From NCBI RefSeq assembly GCF_025149465.1, contig NZ_CP102275.1:1860001-1924000 (forward strand): a DNA stretch of 64,000 nucleotides. The letters are read 5' to 3'. Shown one piece after another: positions 28,437 to 37,755 of this stretch. The notes beneath the pieces were generated by a model that was not told where the DNA came from, made no database searches, and was given only the letters and a program-made list of their open reading frames with translations. This DNA is from Thomasclavelia spiroformis DSM 1552. GTDB lineage: Bacteria > Bacillota_I > Bacilli_A > Erysipelotrichales > Coprobacillaceae. Position numbers and translations under genes: made by a program. Position 1 is the stretch's first letter. The number at the start of each line of letters is the position of its first letter.

Positions 28437-28934
28437 TTAATATTCAATTCCTTTTCTTGCCATAATTCCTTTATCATATGGATGTTTATGCTTTTTTATC
28501 TCGCTAGAATAATCAAAAATCACTTTTAATTTATTACTAGGCATCCTTCCCGTTAAAATAACTTCATGATTATCTTTCAAACTAACAAGTCGATCATAAA
28601 CTAATTGTTCATTAATCAAAGATAACGAAATAGCATCTAATAATTCATCAAGAATAATCCCATCATAACTATTATCTATTTTTTCAAATAACTGATTAAC
28701 CATCAAACTAACTTCCTTGATCATTTTAGAATCATTCATATCAATAAACATTTCTGGCATTTTTTGAGCAATAACTTTAATCCCACACTTTTCTAACATC
28801 ATATTTTCACTACTAAAACCATCTTTTAAAAACTGAATCATCATTACTTTCTTACCAGCACCTGCCATTCTTAAAGCTTGACCAACAGCTGCTGTTGTCT
28901 TTCCTTTACCATTGCCATAATAACATTGAATCAT
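28437..28934 (-). CDS. ATP:corrinoid adenosyltransferase (CobA/CobO type)
   Basis: 165 residues. It transfers the adenosyl group of ATP to cob(I)alamin-type corrinoids. The P-loop YYGNGKGKTTAAVG is at the very N-terminus, the DELLDAIS Walker B-like segment follows, and the end KHPYDKGIMARKGIEY is characteristic of this family. AAGGAG precedes the ATG and overlaps the stop of the YbaK gene, so the two are co-translated. No other B12 genes are in the window, which suggests salvage of imported corrinoid; an ECF transporter lies 1 kb upstream on the same strand. Confidence 0.88.
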   Translation of the reverse strand: MIQCYYGNGKGKTTAAVGQALRMAGAGKKVMMIQFLKDGFSSENMMLEKCGIKVIAQKMPEMFIDMNDSKMIKEVSLMVNQLFEKIDNSYDGIILDELLDAISLSLINEQLVYDRLVSLKDNHEVILTGRMPSNKLKVIFDYSSEIKKHKHPYDKGIMARKGIEY

Positions 28935-28936
28935 AA

Positions 28937-29416
28937 CTACTCCTTAATTACATCACATATTTTAGCATCTAAATAATTTATCAATTCACTAGCATTTACA
29001 ATCATTTGATAACCACGTTTACCGGCACTTAAAGCTATTTTGTCACAATTATTAACTGAACTATCAAAATAAGTATCAAATTTCTTTTTCATTCCAATTG
29101 GTGAACATCCACCACGAATATATCCTGTAACTGCTAAAAGATCTTTCATATGAATCATTGCTACACTTTTATTATTAGATACCTTTGCAAGCTTTTTTAA
29201 ATCAATTTCTTCAAGCACTGGTATACAACATACTAAATAATCGTTATTTCCTTTTAAAACCAGAGTTTTAAAAACATCTTTGGCATCCATTTCTACTTGT
29301 AACAAGACATGCTTACCATCCAAATGATTTTCATCATATTGATATTCTTTTATTTCATAATCAATCTTTGCTTGATCCAATAATCTTAATGCATTAGTTT
29401 TAACCGATTTAGCCAT
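28937..29416 (-). CDS. ybaK: Cys-tRNA(Pro)/Cys-tRNA(Cys) deacylase YbaK/EbsC
   Basis: About 159 residues. It removes misloaded Cys from tRNA(Pro). Family features are the N-terminal KTNALRLLDQAKIDYE, the DVFKTLVLKG strand with the conserved lysine, YLVCCIPVLEEIDLKKLA, and the GYIRGGCSPIGMKK loop. The ATG at 29416 follows GGAGGG; the in-frame upstream TTG (29428) lies in the Shine-Dalgarno itself. A terminator separates it from ptsH. Confidence 0.92.
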   Translation of the reverse strand: MAKSVKTNALRLLDQAKIDYEIKEYQYDENHLDGKHVLLQVEMDAKDVFKTLVLKGNNDYLVCCIPVLEEIDLKKLAKVSNNKSVAMIHMKDLLAVTGYIRGGCSPIGMKKKFDTYFDSSVNNCDKIALSAGKRGYQMIVNASELINYLDAKICDVIKE

Positions 29417-29434
29417 ATTTCCCTCCAATATAAA

Positions 29435-29456
29435 AAAGAAGTCAATAGACTTCTTT
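29435..29456 (-). terminator. Terminator of ptsH
   Basis: AAGAAGTC and GACTTCTT with loop AATA. On the minus strand the stem is followed by TTTTTTA. It lies six bases after the HPr stop codon and inside the short leader of ybaK, so some read-through may serve ybaK and the adenosyltransferase. Confidence 0.8.
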
Positions 29457-29461
29457 ATATT

Positions 29462-29731
29462 TTATTCTGCTACTTTTTGTTCTTTAATAACTTTAGCAAT
29501 AGAAGCAATTACATCTTTTTCATCATCACCTTCAGCAATGATTTCTACTGTAGCTTTAGTAGGAACACCTAAAGACATAACTCCCATGATAGATTTTAAG
29601 TTTACTTCTTTACCATTATAAACTAATTTAATATCACTTGTAAACTTACTAGCTTGGTTAACTAAGATAGTAGCTGGTCTAGCATGTAATCCTACTGGAT
29701 CAGATACTACAAAAGATAATTTTTCTGCCAT
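29462..29731 (-). CDS. ptsH: Phosphocarrier protein HPr
   Basis: 89 residues. It passes phosphate from Enzyme I to sugar-specific EIIA through the histidine in GLHARPATILV (residue 16). The Gram-positive regulatory serine is present in KSIMGVMSLGV (near 46-47). When phosphorylated there by HPr kinase, HPr is the co-repressor of CcpA, relevant to the cre-like sites at 22985, 51185 and 60551. It is monocistronic here; Enzyme I (ptsI) is not adjacent. AAGGAGG lies upstream of the ATG. Confidence 0.97.
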   Translation of the reverse strand: MAEKLSFVVSDPVGLHARPATILVNQASKFTSDIKLVYNGKEVNLKSIMGVMSLGVPTKATVEIIAEGDDEKDVIASIAKVIKEQKVAE

Positions 29732-29891
29732 TCTATGACTCCTCCTTAAAATTTTCTATAGATTAATTATATCATCAAAATGTTAGGTTTTAAAGTACTT
29801 TTTACACAAAATTAATCACTTAAAATTACCCTCAATATATCAACATTATTTATATTCAACGCCATTATAACGAATAAAAATCATAATTTTA

Positions 29892-30554
29892 TTAAGTATT
29901 ATTGATACCATATTTTAACTTGATTCTTTTAAAAATCTGAAGCATATACTTACATAATAAATACATAAAAATAAGATTAGACAAAATACTAATTAATAAA
30001 TTTGGATACGATAAAAATAAAACTTCCAAACAATTATCAACTGTAAAATTTCTATGGCTAATAAAAATTGTAACAACATTCATTATTAGCCACAAGCTAA
30101 TACTACAAATTACACTATATCCATATAATAACTTTTTTTGTTGATCTAATTTATCACCCAAAATTCCTGAAACAAATCCAATCAAACCCATCGACAATAT
30201 TTCAAAAAATGTCCATGGTGTCATTGGTAACAAAAGACCTGATATCAATACCGATAACGTTCCACACATCATCCCTGCTGCTTGTTTAAAAACAATTCCA
30301 CAAATAATCGTTATAACACATACCGGATTAAAATTCGGTGTAAACACAAATACAATTCTAGATATTGCACTAAACACTATAATAATTGCAAGAATAACAA
30401 ACTCTCTAAGTTTAGGTTTTTTACAACAAAAAGGAATACATAATAATATTGAAAGAATAACATTAAATAAACTATATTGTTTAACAATAAATATTATCCC
30501 TAATAATATTATGACCAATATGCTTAAAATAAATTTATTTTTGTTTAATTTCAT
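29892..30554 (-). CDS. ECF transporter substrate-binding (S) component
   Basis: 220 residues with about six membrane helices. It has an S-component pattern: an Arg-containing first helix pair, the FTPNFNPVCVITIICG loop and MTPWTFFEILSMGLIGFVSGILG. It overlaps the ATPase gene by four bases and is the last gene of the T-AA'-S operon, so it has its own dedicated energising module (group I ECF). The substrate cannot be read from sequence. A vitamin is expected, and the corrinoid adenosyltransferase nearby makes cobalamin a candidate only. Confidence 0.78.
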   Translation of the reverse strand: MKLNKNKFILSILVIILLGIIFIVKQYSLFNVILSILLCIPFCCKKPKLREFVILAIIIVFSAISRIVFVFTPNFNPVCVITIICGIVFKQAAGMMCGTLSVLISGLLLPMTPWTFFEILSMGLIGFVSGILGDKLDQQKKLLYGYSVICSISLWLIMNVVTIFISHRNFTVDNCLEVLFLSYPNLLISILSNLIFMYLLCKYMLQIFKRIKLKYGINNT

Positions 30555-32071
30555 AATCCTAAATCCTCTAACAATATTACTTCTGGATTATTTTCTCGCA
30601 TAATTTTATTGATTGTCGTTGTATAGAATAAATTATGACTAAAAAATTCTCTTGTACTATCAACTGATTCCATTTGTCCATTAAATATCATCGCTACACG
30701 ATCACTAATTTTAGCGACAAATTCTAAATCATGACTAGCTACTACAATAGTCATATGTTTGCTTAAACCTCTAATTAAATTAGCTAAAAATTCTTTACTT
30801 GATGCATCTATTCCTTTAGTTGGCTCATCTAATAATAATAACTGTGGCTTTGTTAAAAGTATTTTTGCTAAAGCTACTAATTGCTTTTGACCACTACTTA
30901 AATCAAAAGGATGAGCATCTTTTAAATCAATAATTCCAAAATTATCTAAATGTGATTCTACACTTGCAACAACATCATCAACTAATAATAAATCATCAAT
31001 CACTTTATCAGCTACAAATAAAGTAGTTGGATCTTGTGGTAAATAACCAATACGATCTACACACCCCACTTTAGATATTTCACCTTGACAATCAACTAAT
31101 CCTGCAAGGCATCGTAAAAACGAAGATTTACCACTACCATTTGCTCCTACAATTGAAAGAATTTCATTTTCTAAAATATCGATTTCTAAATCTTTTAAAA
31201 CAATATCATCATGTCCAAAATTTAAATCTCTAACTTTCATCAATATTCGATTATCAATTTCATCCATTATTTTAATATCAAAATTTTCAAAATTAACTAA
31301 TGCTTCTCGTGCTTCTTTAATCGATAAACATAATTTATCACATAAAGAAGATACTCGAACATAATTAGGTAATGATTCTACAAATATTTTCTTTGTAAGC
31401 ATCTCATCTACTGCCATTTTTATTTCATTATCAATTACAATTTTACCTTCATCCATAACAATCAATCGATTAGCAACATCTAATAATCCTTCTAATTGAT
31501 GTTCTACAAAAACTACAGTTACATTAAAATCATCATTTATATGCTTTAATATTTTAATAAATTCTTCACGATTAACTGGATCTAATTGTGCTGTTGCTTC
31601 ATCTAATAAAATAACTTTAGGATTCATTACCATAACACTTGCTAAAGCTACTAATTGCTTTTGACCATTAGATAATGATTGTGTTTCTTTATTAATAATA
31701 CTTTGTAAATTAAAATAATTTACAATTTCTCCAATTCTTCGTTTCATCTGTTTTAAAGAAATTCCTTTATTTTTTAAACCAAAAGCAATTTCATGCCAAA
31801 CTGTATTCATAACTAATTGATCTTCTGGATTTTGAAAAACAAAACCTATTTTAGTATCATCATTTTCAATTTCTTCATCTAAGATGATTACTCCATCAAT
31901 ATCACCTTTAGGTCTAAGTGATGGTTTAAAATATCTAAGTAAGGTTGTTTTTCCACAACCACTTTTACCAGTAATAACCAAAAAATCTCCTTTTTTTATT
32001 TCAAAAGAAATATTATTAATTATCTTTTTATCTTTAGGGTAGGTAAAACTAAAGTTTTCAATCTTGTACAT
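30551..32071 (-). CDS. ECF transporter ATPase, two fused ABC domains
   Basis: 506 residues with two complete nucleotide-binding domains. Domain 1 (about 1-230) has Walker A GKSGCGKTTLLR, signature LSNGQKQLVALAS and Walker B VILLDEATAQLD. Domain 2 (about 270-500) has GANGSGKSSFLR, LSSGQKQLVALAK and LLLLDEPTKGID. In most ECF systems these are two genes (EcfA and EcfA'); here they are one polypeptide. The gene overlaps ecfT by 14 bases and the S gene by four. Confidence 0.92.
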   Translation of the reverse strand: MYKIENFSFTYPKDKKIINNISFEIKKGDFLVITGKSGCGKTTLLRYFKPSLRPKGDIDGVIILDEEIENDDTKIGFVFQNPEDQLVMNTVWHEIAFGLKNKGISLKQMKRRIGEIVNYFNLQSIINKETQSLSNGQKQLVALASVMVMNPKVILLDEATAQLDPVNREEFIKILKHINDDFNVTVVFVEHQLEGLLDVANRLIVMDEGKIVIDNEIKMAVDEMLTKKIFVESLPNYVRVSSLCDKLCLSIKEAREALVNFENFDIKIMDEIDNRILMKVRDLNFGHDDIVLKDLEIDILENEILSIVGANGSGKSSFLRCLAGLVDCQGEISKVGCVDRIGYLPQDPTTLFVADKVIDDLLLVDDVVASVESHLDNFGIIDLKDAHPFDLSSGQKQLVALAKILLTKPQLLLLDEPTKGIDASSKEFLANLIRGLSKHMTIVVASHDLEFVAKISDRVAMIFNGQMESVDSTREFFSHNLFYTTTINKIMRENNPEVILLEDLGL

Positions 32072-32852
32072 TTTTCTTTCCTCCTAACAATATTGGTAAA
32101 ACTCCCAATAGCAAATATGAAGCAAAAAACAATAAATCAATTAGCTCAAAATGATAAGCTTGTAATAATGAGTAATTTCGATAATAACCATAATAACCCC
32201 AAAAACAAATTATACTAAGTAAAATAATAGCTATTAATTTTAACACATCATCTTTTTTAAATATATATAAATAAAAACTAGTACGATTTGCCTTTCCATA
32301 ACCTCTAGATATCATTGAATTCATCATATCTAATGAAGATTCAAATGCATATGTAACTAAAATAACAATTACATTACGATAATAAGTAATTTTATTTTTA
32401 ACAGGAATATGATAATTTGCTTCTTTTATCTTTTGATATTGTTTTTTTAATTTATTTATAAGATTAAAAAATATTGAAATCACTAAGCCAAAACTAGGTA
32501 AAATAGAACCAAATAAATATACAATATGATCATCTTTAACAAAATATCGCATTACTTTATACCATAAAAATAACCCACTCAAAAAAATACCTACAAGCAA
32601 ACTATATATAATATCATTACTACTTTGAACCAACAAAGGAACAATAAGTATAACAACTACAAGTAAAATTAATACATATTTTAAATGCTTAAAAAATTTA
32701 TCTTTATTATAAAAATAATCCATCAAAACAGCTAAGCTACTCATTAATAAAATAAAACAATAATTACGTTGAATAAATAACAACACAATAATTGATAAAA
32801 AATAAACAACCAAAACACTTGGATGACTATCTTTAAATTTCTTTATAACCAT
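32058..32852 (-). CDS. ECF transporter transmembrane (T) component
   Basis: 264 residues with about five membrane helices in the N-terminal and C-terminal parts. The cytoplasmic coupling region contains SSLDMMNSMISRGYGKANR, whose Ser-Arg-Gly resembles the Ala-Arg-Gly motif by which T subunits contact the ATPases. First gene of the operon, with GAGAGG before the ATG. I looked for a cobalamin, thiamine or other riboswitch in the 200 bases upstream and saw none. Confidence 0.85.
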   Translation of the reverse strand: MVIKKFKDSHPSVLVVYFLSIIVLLFIQRNYCFILLMSSLAVLMDYFYNKDKFFKHLKYVLILLVVVILIVPLLVQSSNDIIYSLLVGIFLSGLFLWYKVMRYFVKDDHIVYLFGSILPSFGLVISIFFNLINKLKKQYQKIKEANYHIPVKNKITYYRNVIVILVTYAFESSLDMMNSMISRGYGKANRTSFYLYIFKKDDVLKLIAIILLSIICFWGYYGYYRNYSLLQAYHFELIDLLFFASYLLLGVLPILLGGKKNVQD

Positions 32853-33017
32853 ATCATTTTCCTCTCTGTTAAATATTGCTATTAAACAATACTAACTACA
32901 TTATCCAAATAAACACCAATTATTACACTAAATCGAATAAATAAAATTATTTTATTATAACGAAATAATTTTAAATGAAATCAGTAACATTATACAACAA
33001 TCATTTCTAAAAGCAAT

Positions 33018-33048
33018 AAAATGACAAGAATTTATCTCTTGTCATTTT
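33018..33048. terminator. Terminator after the methyltransferase-like gene
   Basis: AAAATGACAAGA (33018-33029) pairs with TCTTGTCATTTT (33037-33048). It lies ten bases after the stop codon at 33058, so it serves the minus strand. Confidence 0.85.
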
Positions 33049-33057
33049 ATTAAATAT

Positions 33058-34101
33058 CTAAAGCTTTTTCTTTTTAGCAACTACCATAAAACGATGCGTA
33101 GTAAGTTCAAAGTAACTTTTTTCTTTAATTTGCTTTAATACTTGACCATAAAAATTAATAAATCGATCATGAGTAATATCTGCTCGTGTAATACTTTTCA
33201 TAAAAGTGATAAATGATGTTAATGTATTAAAACGAACAAAACCATGTTCTTCAAAACCATCAACAATTTCTAAACCAATATCACTAAGTAATTTTGAACC
33301 AGTTTCTAAATCCCAACGTCCTTTTATTTTAAATGGGAGGAAAATATTCATTATCTCACGATAATTATCACTTCCCATTTGATCAACTAAAATATACCCA
33401 CCAGGTTTTACAACCCGATATAAATCATATCGATCATAATTTGCCAGTTCACTAACTACTACATCCAAACGCTCATCTTTGAAAGGAAGCTTCCCATCAT
33501 CGGTTAAATGAGTAACTTTTACATTTTTATCCGCTAGTTTTTCCGTTGCTTTTTCATATTGAGATTCAACAACATATGTAATTGGCGGTAATTTATCAAA
33601 CGATGAAATAAATTCTCCACCATCAAGTGAAATAGTTGCTAAATGAGTATCATCATCAACATATTTTAAAATAACATTTTGACTTGAATAAGTAGGTTTA
33701 CTTTGTTGTACTAATTCATCTTTAGTAACATTTATTGCTTTTAAAATCTCATTTTTAGCTACGATAGCATTACTAATATCTTTTTTAAATCTAATTTTTG
33801 CATAATGATATCCAACAAATTGACTAATTCCATCACAAATAACAGCCACTGCAATAAAACCAATCATTTCAATAAACCATTCAAATGAAAAGAATGGTTG
33901 AATTGAAACAATCATATAACAAAATACCCCCATTAAAATAATACTTTTTGTACGTACATATTTAAATGATTCATTAAGTTTAAAATACCAACTCAATATT
34001 GATCTTTTTTTAGCATTATAAGCTTCTATCTCACAAAAAATAAATTTAAATACAACAAGCATTACCGCTAGTGTTACAAGCATATAAATATAATAATTCA
34101 T
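33058..34101 (-). CDS. Membrane-anchored methyltransferase-like protein
   Basis: About 347 residues. Residues 1-110 contain three or four membrane helices (YIYMLVTLAVMLVVFKFIF, then SIILMGVFCYMIVSIQPFF and FIGMIGF-like segments). Residues about 150-345 are like a class I SAM methyltransferase of type 11: LPFKDERLDVVVSELANYD is the post-II region and RVVKPGGYILVDQM the post-III strand. Motif I is degenerate (ISLDGGEFI where LDxGxGxGxF is usual), so SAM binding is uncertain. The ATG at 34101 is chosen because AGAGGTAA precedes it. It lies five bases after the WG lipoprotein stop, so the two are one operon. Substrate unknown. Confidence 0.65.
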   Translation of the reverse strand: MNYYIYMLVTLAVMLVVFKFIFCEIEAYNAKKRSILSWYFKLNESFKYVRTKSIILMGVFCYMIVSIQPFFSFEWFIEMIGFIAVAVICDGISQFVGYHYAKIRFKKDISNAIVAKNEILKAINVTKDELVQQSKPTYSSQNVILKYVDDDTHLATISLDGGEFISSFDKLPPITYVVESQYEKATEKLADKNVKVTHLTDDGKLPFKDERLDVVVSELANYDRYDLYRVVKPGGYILVDQMGSDNYREIMNIFLPFKIKGRWDLETGSKLLSDIGLEIVDGFEEHGFVRFNTLTSFITFMKSITRADITHDRFINFYGQVLKQIKEKSYFELTTHRFMVVAKKKKL

Positions 34102-34105
34102 CTTT

Positions 34106-35527
34106 TTACCTCTTATAAATTTCTTCGCCATCTAATGTATAGTAATTACCACTTTCACTAGTAAAATATCCATTATCAACAAATTCCAATGTATCTTCAA
34201 CAAAGAAAATAACTTCTAATTCGTTCATATCGTAAACATAACTAGAACCGCTTTTATTAAAAATCCCATAAATATTATCATTGTATGTAAAAACAATTCC
34301 ATCATCCATAAAGTTATCATCAATAACTTTTTTCCCTTCAGTATCAATTATTTCATATTTACTATCACTGATAAAACCAGCATAATATTTTTCCCCAATA
34401 TAACTAATTCTAGAATAAGTTTTAGAAATCTTTTTCCCTTTTTGATTAATTAAATAATACTTATCAGCTTTTTTAGAAACAACTGCTAATCCATTTTGAT
34501 CAAAAATCTCAGCACTAGTAAATAGTGTCTTAAAAGCAGGTTTACCATCATAACCATAATACATATATCCTTTAGATCTTACATACACTGGAAAAATTTT
34601 ACTACTTATATATGAAGCCATTGGATCTAATTGAATACCACTCACGTTAGTTTCTTTTCCATTATAAACAAATTTATGAGGTCCATAAATCATTTCCCTA
34701 TTTTTAATTACATAATTTTCTAAATCATTGTAATAACTATTAATTGCTGTTGCAACTCCCTTTTTATCAAATAAATAAGTTGTTTGATTTTTTACACCAG
34801 TAATATTACCATCTTGATCAAAATATAAATCATCTAATTCAATATTTACATCAAAAATAATTTTTCCCTTTTCATCACAAAACAAAGCCTTTTGACCTTC
34901 ACGATCATAAAATAAATACCCATTATCTTCACTTTGTGACATTAACTGAAATTTACCACCAGTTTTAACTTTAACTTCACGATTAAGATTTTCTTGATTA
35001 TATATTTTTATATTATCTTCATAAGCAACCGCCATATATCCATCTTTAATTATATTAGCATTTAATATCTCACTTTTACCTTCTACCAAAACTTTTCCCG
35101 TATCATAAAGGACTAAATACTTTTTCCCTTGATGAATAATAGGTAAGCCACTTAAAACAATTTCTGTCTTATCATCAGTTTTATATAATACTTCACCCAA
35201 ACTACTTAAAATAGAAATATTATCATCTTTATCATAAGCCACTATCATATTTGATATTGATTCTAACTTTTGATATTTTCCTAATTTAATAATTTCTTCA
35301 CCTTCATATGATAAATAACCATATTTATCATCTTTAACTACAATATAACCATCTTTTGCCATTGGTTCGTATCGATCATAAATAAACCTTGTTTTTTTAT
35401 TTCCATCTATATCTATAAGACCATACTGATCTTTTTTATTTACCACAAAAAGCGTTTGATCACTACTATTATTACTACATCCTGTTAATAATAAAAGAGC
35501 TAAAACACTAATCACTATTTTTTTCAT
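34106..35527 (-). CDS. WG-repeat lipoprotein
   Basis: About 473 residues. A lipoprotein signal (VISVLALLLLTGC) is followed by many short beta-repeats of the WG/KWG type, such as FVVNKKDQYGLIDIDGNKK, VVKDDKYGYLSYEGEEI and YLINQKGKKI. These form a propeller-like or beta-rich extracellular domain of unknown binding role. The ATG at 35527 is used with AAGGAG upstream; a GTG nine bases earlier is in frame. It is followed within five bases by the methyltransferase-like gene. Confidence 0.85.
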   Translation of the reverse strand: MKKIVISVLALLLLTGCSNNSSDQTLFVVNKKDQYGLIDIDGNKKTRFIYDRYEPMAKDGYIVVKDDKYGYLSYEGEEIIKLGKYQKLESISNMIVAYDKDDNISILSSLGEVLYKTDDKTEIVLSGLPIIHQGKKYLVLYDTGKVLVEGKSEILNANIIKDGYMAVAYEDNIKIYNQENLNREVKVKTGGKFQLMSQSEDNGYLFYDREGQKALFCDEKGKIIFDVNIELDDLYFDQDGNITGVKNQTTYLFDKKGVATAINSYYNDLENYVIKNREMIYGPHKFVYNGKETNVSGIQLDPMASYISSKIFPVYVRSKGYMYYGYDGKPAFKTLFTSAEIFDQNGLAVVSKKADKYYLINQKGKKISKTYSRISYIGEKYYAGFISDSKYEIIDTEGKKVIDDNFMDDGIVFTYNDNIYGIFNKSGSSYVYDMNELEVIFFVEDTLEFVDNGYFTSESGNYYTLDGEEIYKR

Positions 35528-35609
35528 TTTGTTCACTCCTTAAAACAAAATAATTATAGCATGTTTCTTGTCGATTAACCACTAAGATTTAAATTTACTC
35601 AAAGTAAAA

Positions 35610-35626
35610 AGCGGTTATTCACCGCT
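35610..35626 (-). terminator. Terminator of the DUF6465-like gene
   Basis: AGCGGT (35610-35615) and ACCGCT (35621-35626). On the minus strand the stem is followed by TTTTTACTTT. Confidence 0.75.
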
Positions 35627-35668
35627 CTTTACTTTTTTGGATATATTAAGGATATTATATTAAGACTA

Positions 35669-35884
35669 CTAAAGAGTTAATGGCTCAGTATTGTTAACAG
35701 TATTACCATCTTTAGTAGTTGCCACGTAATACACTGATGAAGTTTCAGGTGTATAATAAATATTTAAAGTATCGATAGTAGAAATTTTTACTCCACTAGC
35801 TTTTAACTCCTCTTTCACCATCTTTTCAATATCAGTAGCATTAACGTTTTGACCTTGATATTGGACTTCAAGTACTGCTTTCAT
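35669..35884 (-). CDS. Small DUF6465-like protein
   Basis: 71 residues: a strand-helix-strand-strand protein with MVKEELKASGVK, then DTLNIYYTPETSSVYYVATTK. The lysine-rich helix followed by an LxxYYxPE....YYV hairpin is the pattern I know from the short DUF6465 family of Firmicutes, whose function is not known. It has its own terminator and no operon partner. The ATG is preceded by GGGGGA at a slightly long distance. Confidence 0.6.
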   Translation of the reverse strand: MKAVLEVQYQGQNVNATDIEKMVKEELKASGVKISTIDTLNIYYTPETSSVYYVATTKDGNTVNNTEPLTL

Positions 35885-36089
35885 CTCTAATTTTCCCCCA
35901 TTTCTATATCATCATAATATCATAAAAATTTATAATATGCAAATTTTACTGTGATTATCATTATTTTTTTTAAATTATTTTTAAAAATTTTAGCAATCAA
36001 ACAAATATAAACCATAAATAACAAAAATAATTGTATATTTTATCAAAATTGAATAGGGGCTAAGAATTAAAATCTTTCGCCCCTTTCAC

Positions 36090-36121
36090 AACACCGTGCG
36101 TAGGGTTCCCTACACGGCGTT
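36090..36121 (-). ncRNA. Group II intron domain V
   Basis: AACGCCGTGTAGGG (reading 36121 downward) pairs with CCCTACGCACGGTGTT around a GAA-type tip and a two-base bulge, the size and shape of domain V. The 5' strand has CGC near its base, as reported for class C, in place of AGC. It follows the reverse transcriptase stop codon directly. Confidence 0.75.
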
Positions 36122-36794
36122 TCATAAGTTTATAGAGTTGTAATAATCTAGTGCACTTATAAATCCGTATATTTTTAATACTTCATTTGTAAGTGTCCTT
36201 TTTAGTATGAAGCTATTGGCGATGTGCCAGTAGCTTTTTCTTGTGTTTGCCCATTCCCATGCCTTACTTTTATTAATACCTAGTTTTTGTAAATTTCTAT
36301 ACCTTGTTCTTACTAACTTCCATCTTTTCCAATATATCATTCGTATTCTTCTTCTCATCCATGAGTCTATTTCCCTTAGATGTTTACTCATATTCGCTAT
36401 CCTATAGTAATTCACCCAACCTGTAATGTATTCTTTTAACTCTTTAGCTAATTCCTTACTTGATATTGGTCGGTTCCTTTTGGTGATTTCCTTTATTCTC
36501 TTTTTCATCTTTTCTTTAGATTTCTTGTGAACAGTGATTCGTACATTACCACTCTTCTCTATATAAAATCCAAAGCCCAAGAATTTTATATCAGTAATAT
36601 AGGCTACCTTTGTCTTCTCTTGGTTCACTTTTACAAATAATTTCTCTTCTAAATATCTTGTCACTGTTTCTTTGACTCTCATTGCACTTCTTTTACTTTT
36701 GAATAGTATGACACAGTCATCTGCGTACCTTACAAATCGATTTCCTCTTCTTTCCATTTCTTTATCAAATTCATTAAGATATATATTTGATAAT
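36122..36794 (-). pseudogene. ltrA: Group II intron reverse transcriptase/maturase, C-terminal half
   Basis: The piece begins SNIYLNEFDKEMERRG and includes the RT active-site motif FVRYADDCVIL, the thumb and the maturase domain X (KELKEYITGWVNYYRIANM, then WKRWKLVRTRYRNLQKLGI), ending at a TGA at 36122-36124. There is no zinc/endonuclease domain after domain X. It is separated from its N-terminal half by the IS3 element, exactly between the codons of PLSPLL and SNIYL, so the protein is no longer made whole. Confidence 0.9.
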
Positions 36795-36840
36795 TGGTAC
36801 TATGTCAAGATTTCGGACCACATAAATGTAAGAAATTTAA

Positions 36841-37755
36841 TTAATTGATACTAATTAAATAATCATGCTCATATTCATTAGGTGATTTATAATCACAATG
36901 TGAATGTACTCTTATTGTATTATAAAATCCTTCTATGTATTCAAATACCAGCTTATATGCATGATTATAATTTATAATCTTAAATCTGTTCAGCCATTCC
37001 CTTTTTATCAATGCATGATATGATTCTATACACGCATTATCCCACGGTGTTCCTTTTTGTGAATAGCTTCTTTTCATCTGCTTAGTTAATCTTTTGTATT
37101 TCTTCGATGTATAGTGCACTCCGCGATCTGCATGGATTACTATTGGTTTTGCGCTTTTTCTTCTTTTTTTAGCTGTTTCCAGACATTTTAATACTTCATC
37201 TACTTCTAATGTTTTGCTTAATGTCCATGCTATTATTTTTCTTGAATAGAGATCCATTATACTGGTTAAATATACAAATCCTTCATCTGCTGTCCAGATA
37301 TATGTTATATCAGTACACCATGCCTGATTTGGTGCTTTTGGATTAAAATCTCGGTTTAGAATATTTTTTAGTTTATTTGAAAAATCACAGTCTTTTGTTG
37401 TTATTGTATATGGTTTGATATAATGAGCTTTAATATTGTTTTCCCTCATTATGTTTCCTACATATTTTTCACTTATTTTTTCTCCCTCTTTTTTTAGTAT
37501 TTCAGTTATTTTAGGAGCTCCATATATTTCTTTTGAATCCTTATAGATTTTCTTGATTCTTTCTGTGATTCTAGCTTTTCTGATTTTTTGTTTACATGGT
37601 TTTCTTTTCAAATATTCATAATATCCTGATTTACTCAGTTGTAATTTTTTTAGCATACCGGTAACTGAAGTCTGTTTATCTTTTTTAGATTTTTCTTTTA
37701 TCCTTTTATAAAGATCCTGCTTAGTTAATTGCCCAGTATGCCAATAGCCTTTTTT
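36841..37755 (-). CDS. IS3 transposase catalytic part (OrfB, made by -1 frameshift)
   Basis: The independent frame from 37656 has 271 residues. Through the slippery site it extends up to 37755 and is fused to OrfA. The first part is an HTH_21-like region (YGAPKITEILKKEG, then NIMRENNIKAHY). The rve integrase core has the DDE residues in WCTDITYIW, HADRGVHYTS and ACIESYHALIKREW, then the RVHSHCDYKSPNEYE tail with the usual Pro-x-Glu-Tyr. This is the normal IS150/IS3 pattern. Confidence 0.92.
   Translation of the reverse strand, partial: KKGYWHTGQLTKQDLYKRIKEKSKKDKQTSVTGMLKKLQLSKSGYYEYLKRKPCKQKIRKARITERIKKIYKDSKEIYGAPKITEILKKEGEKISEKYVGNIMRENNIKAHYIKPYTITTKDCDFSNKLKNILNRDFNPKAPNQAWCTDITYIWTADEGFVYLTSIMDLYSRKIIAWTLSKTLEVDEVLKCLETAKKRRKSAKPIVIHADRGVHYTSKKYKRLTKQMKRSYSQKGTPWDNACIESYHALIKREWLNRFKIINYNHAYKLVFEYIEGFYNTIRVHSHCDYKSPNEYEHDYLISIN

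Noticed and set aside
32853-33017. Possible vitamin riboswitch upstream of the ECF operon
   Set aside because: Only AT-rich sequence; no conserved B12, TPP, FMN or other box could be recognised.
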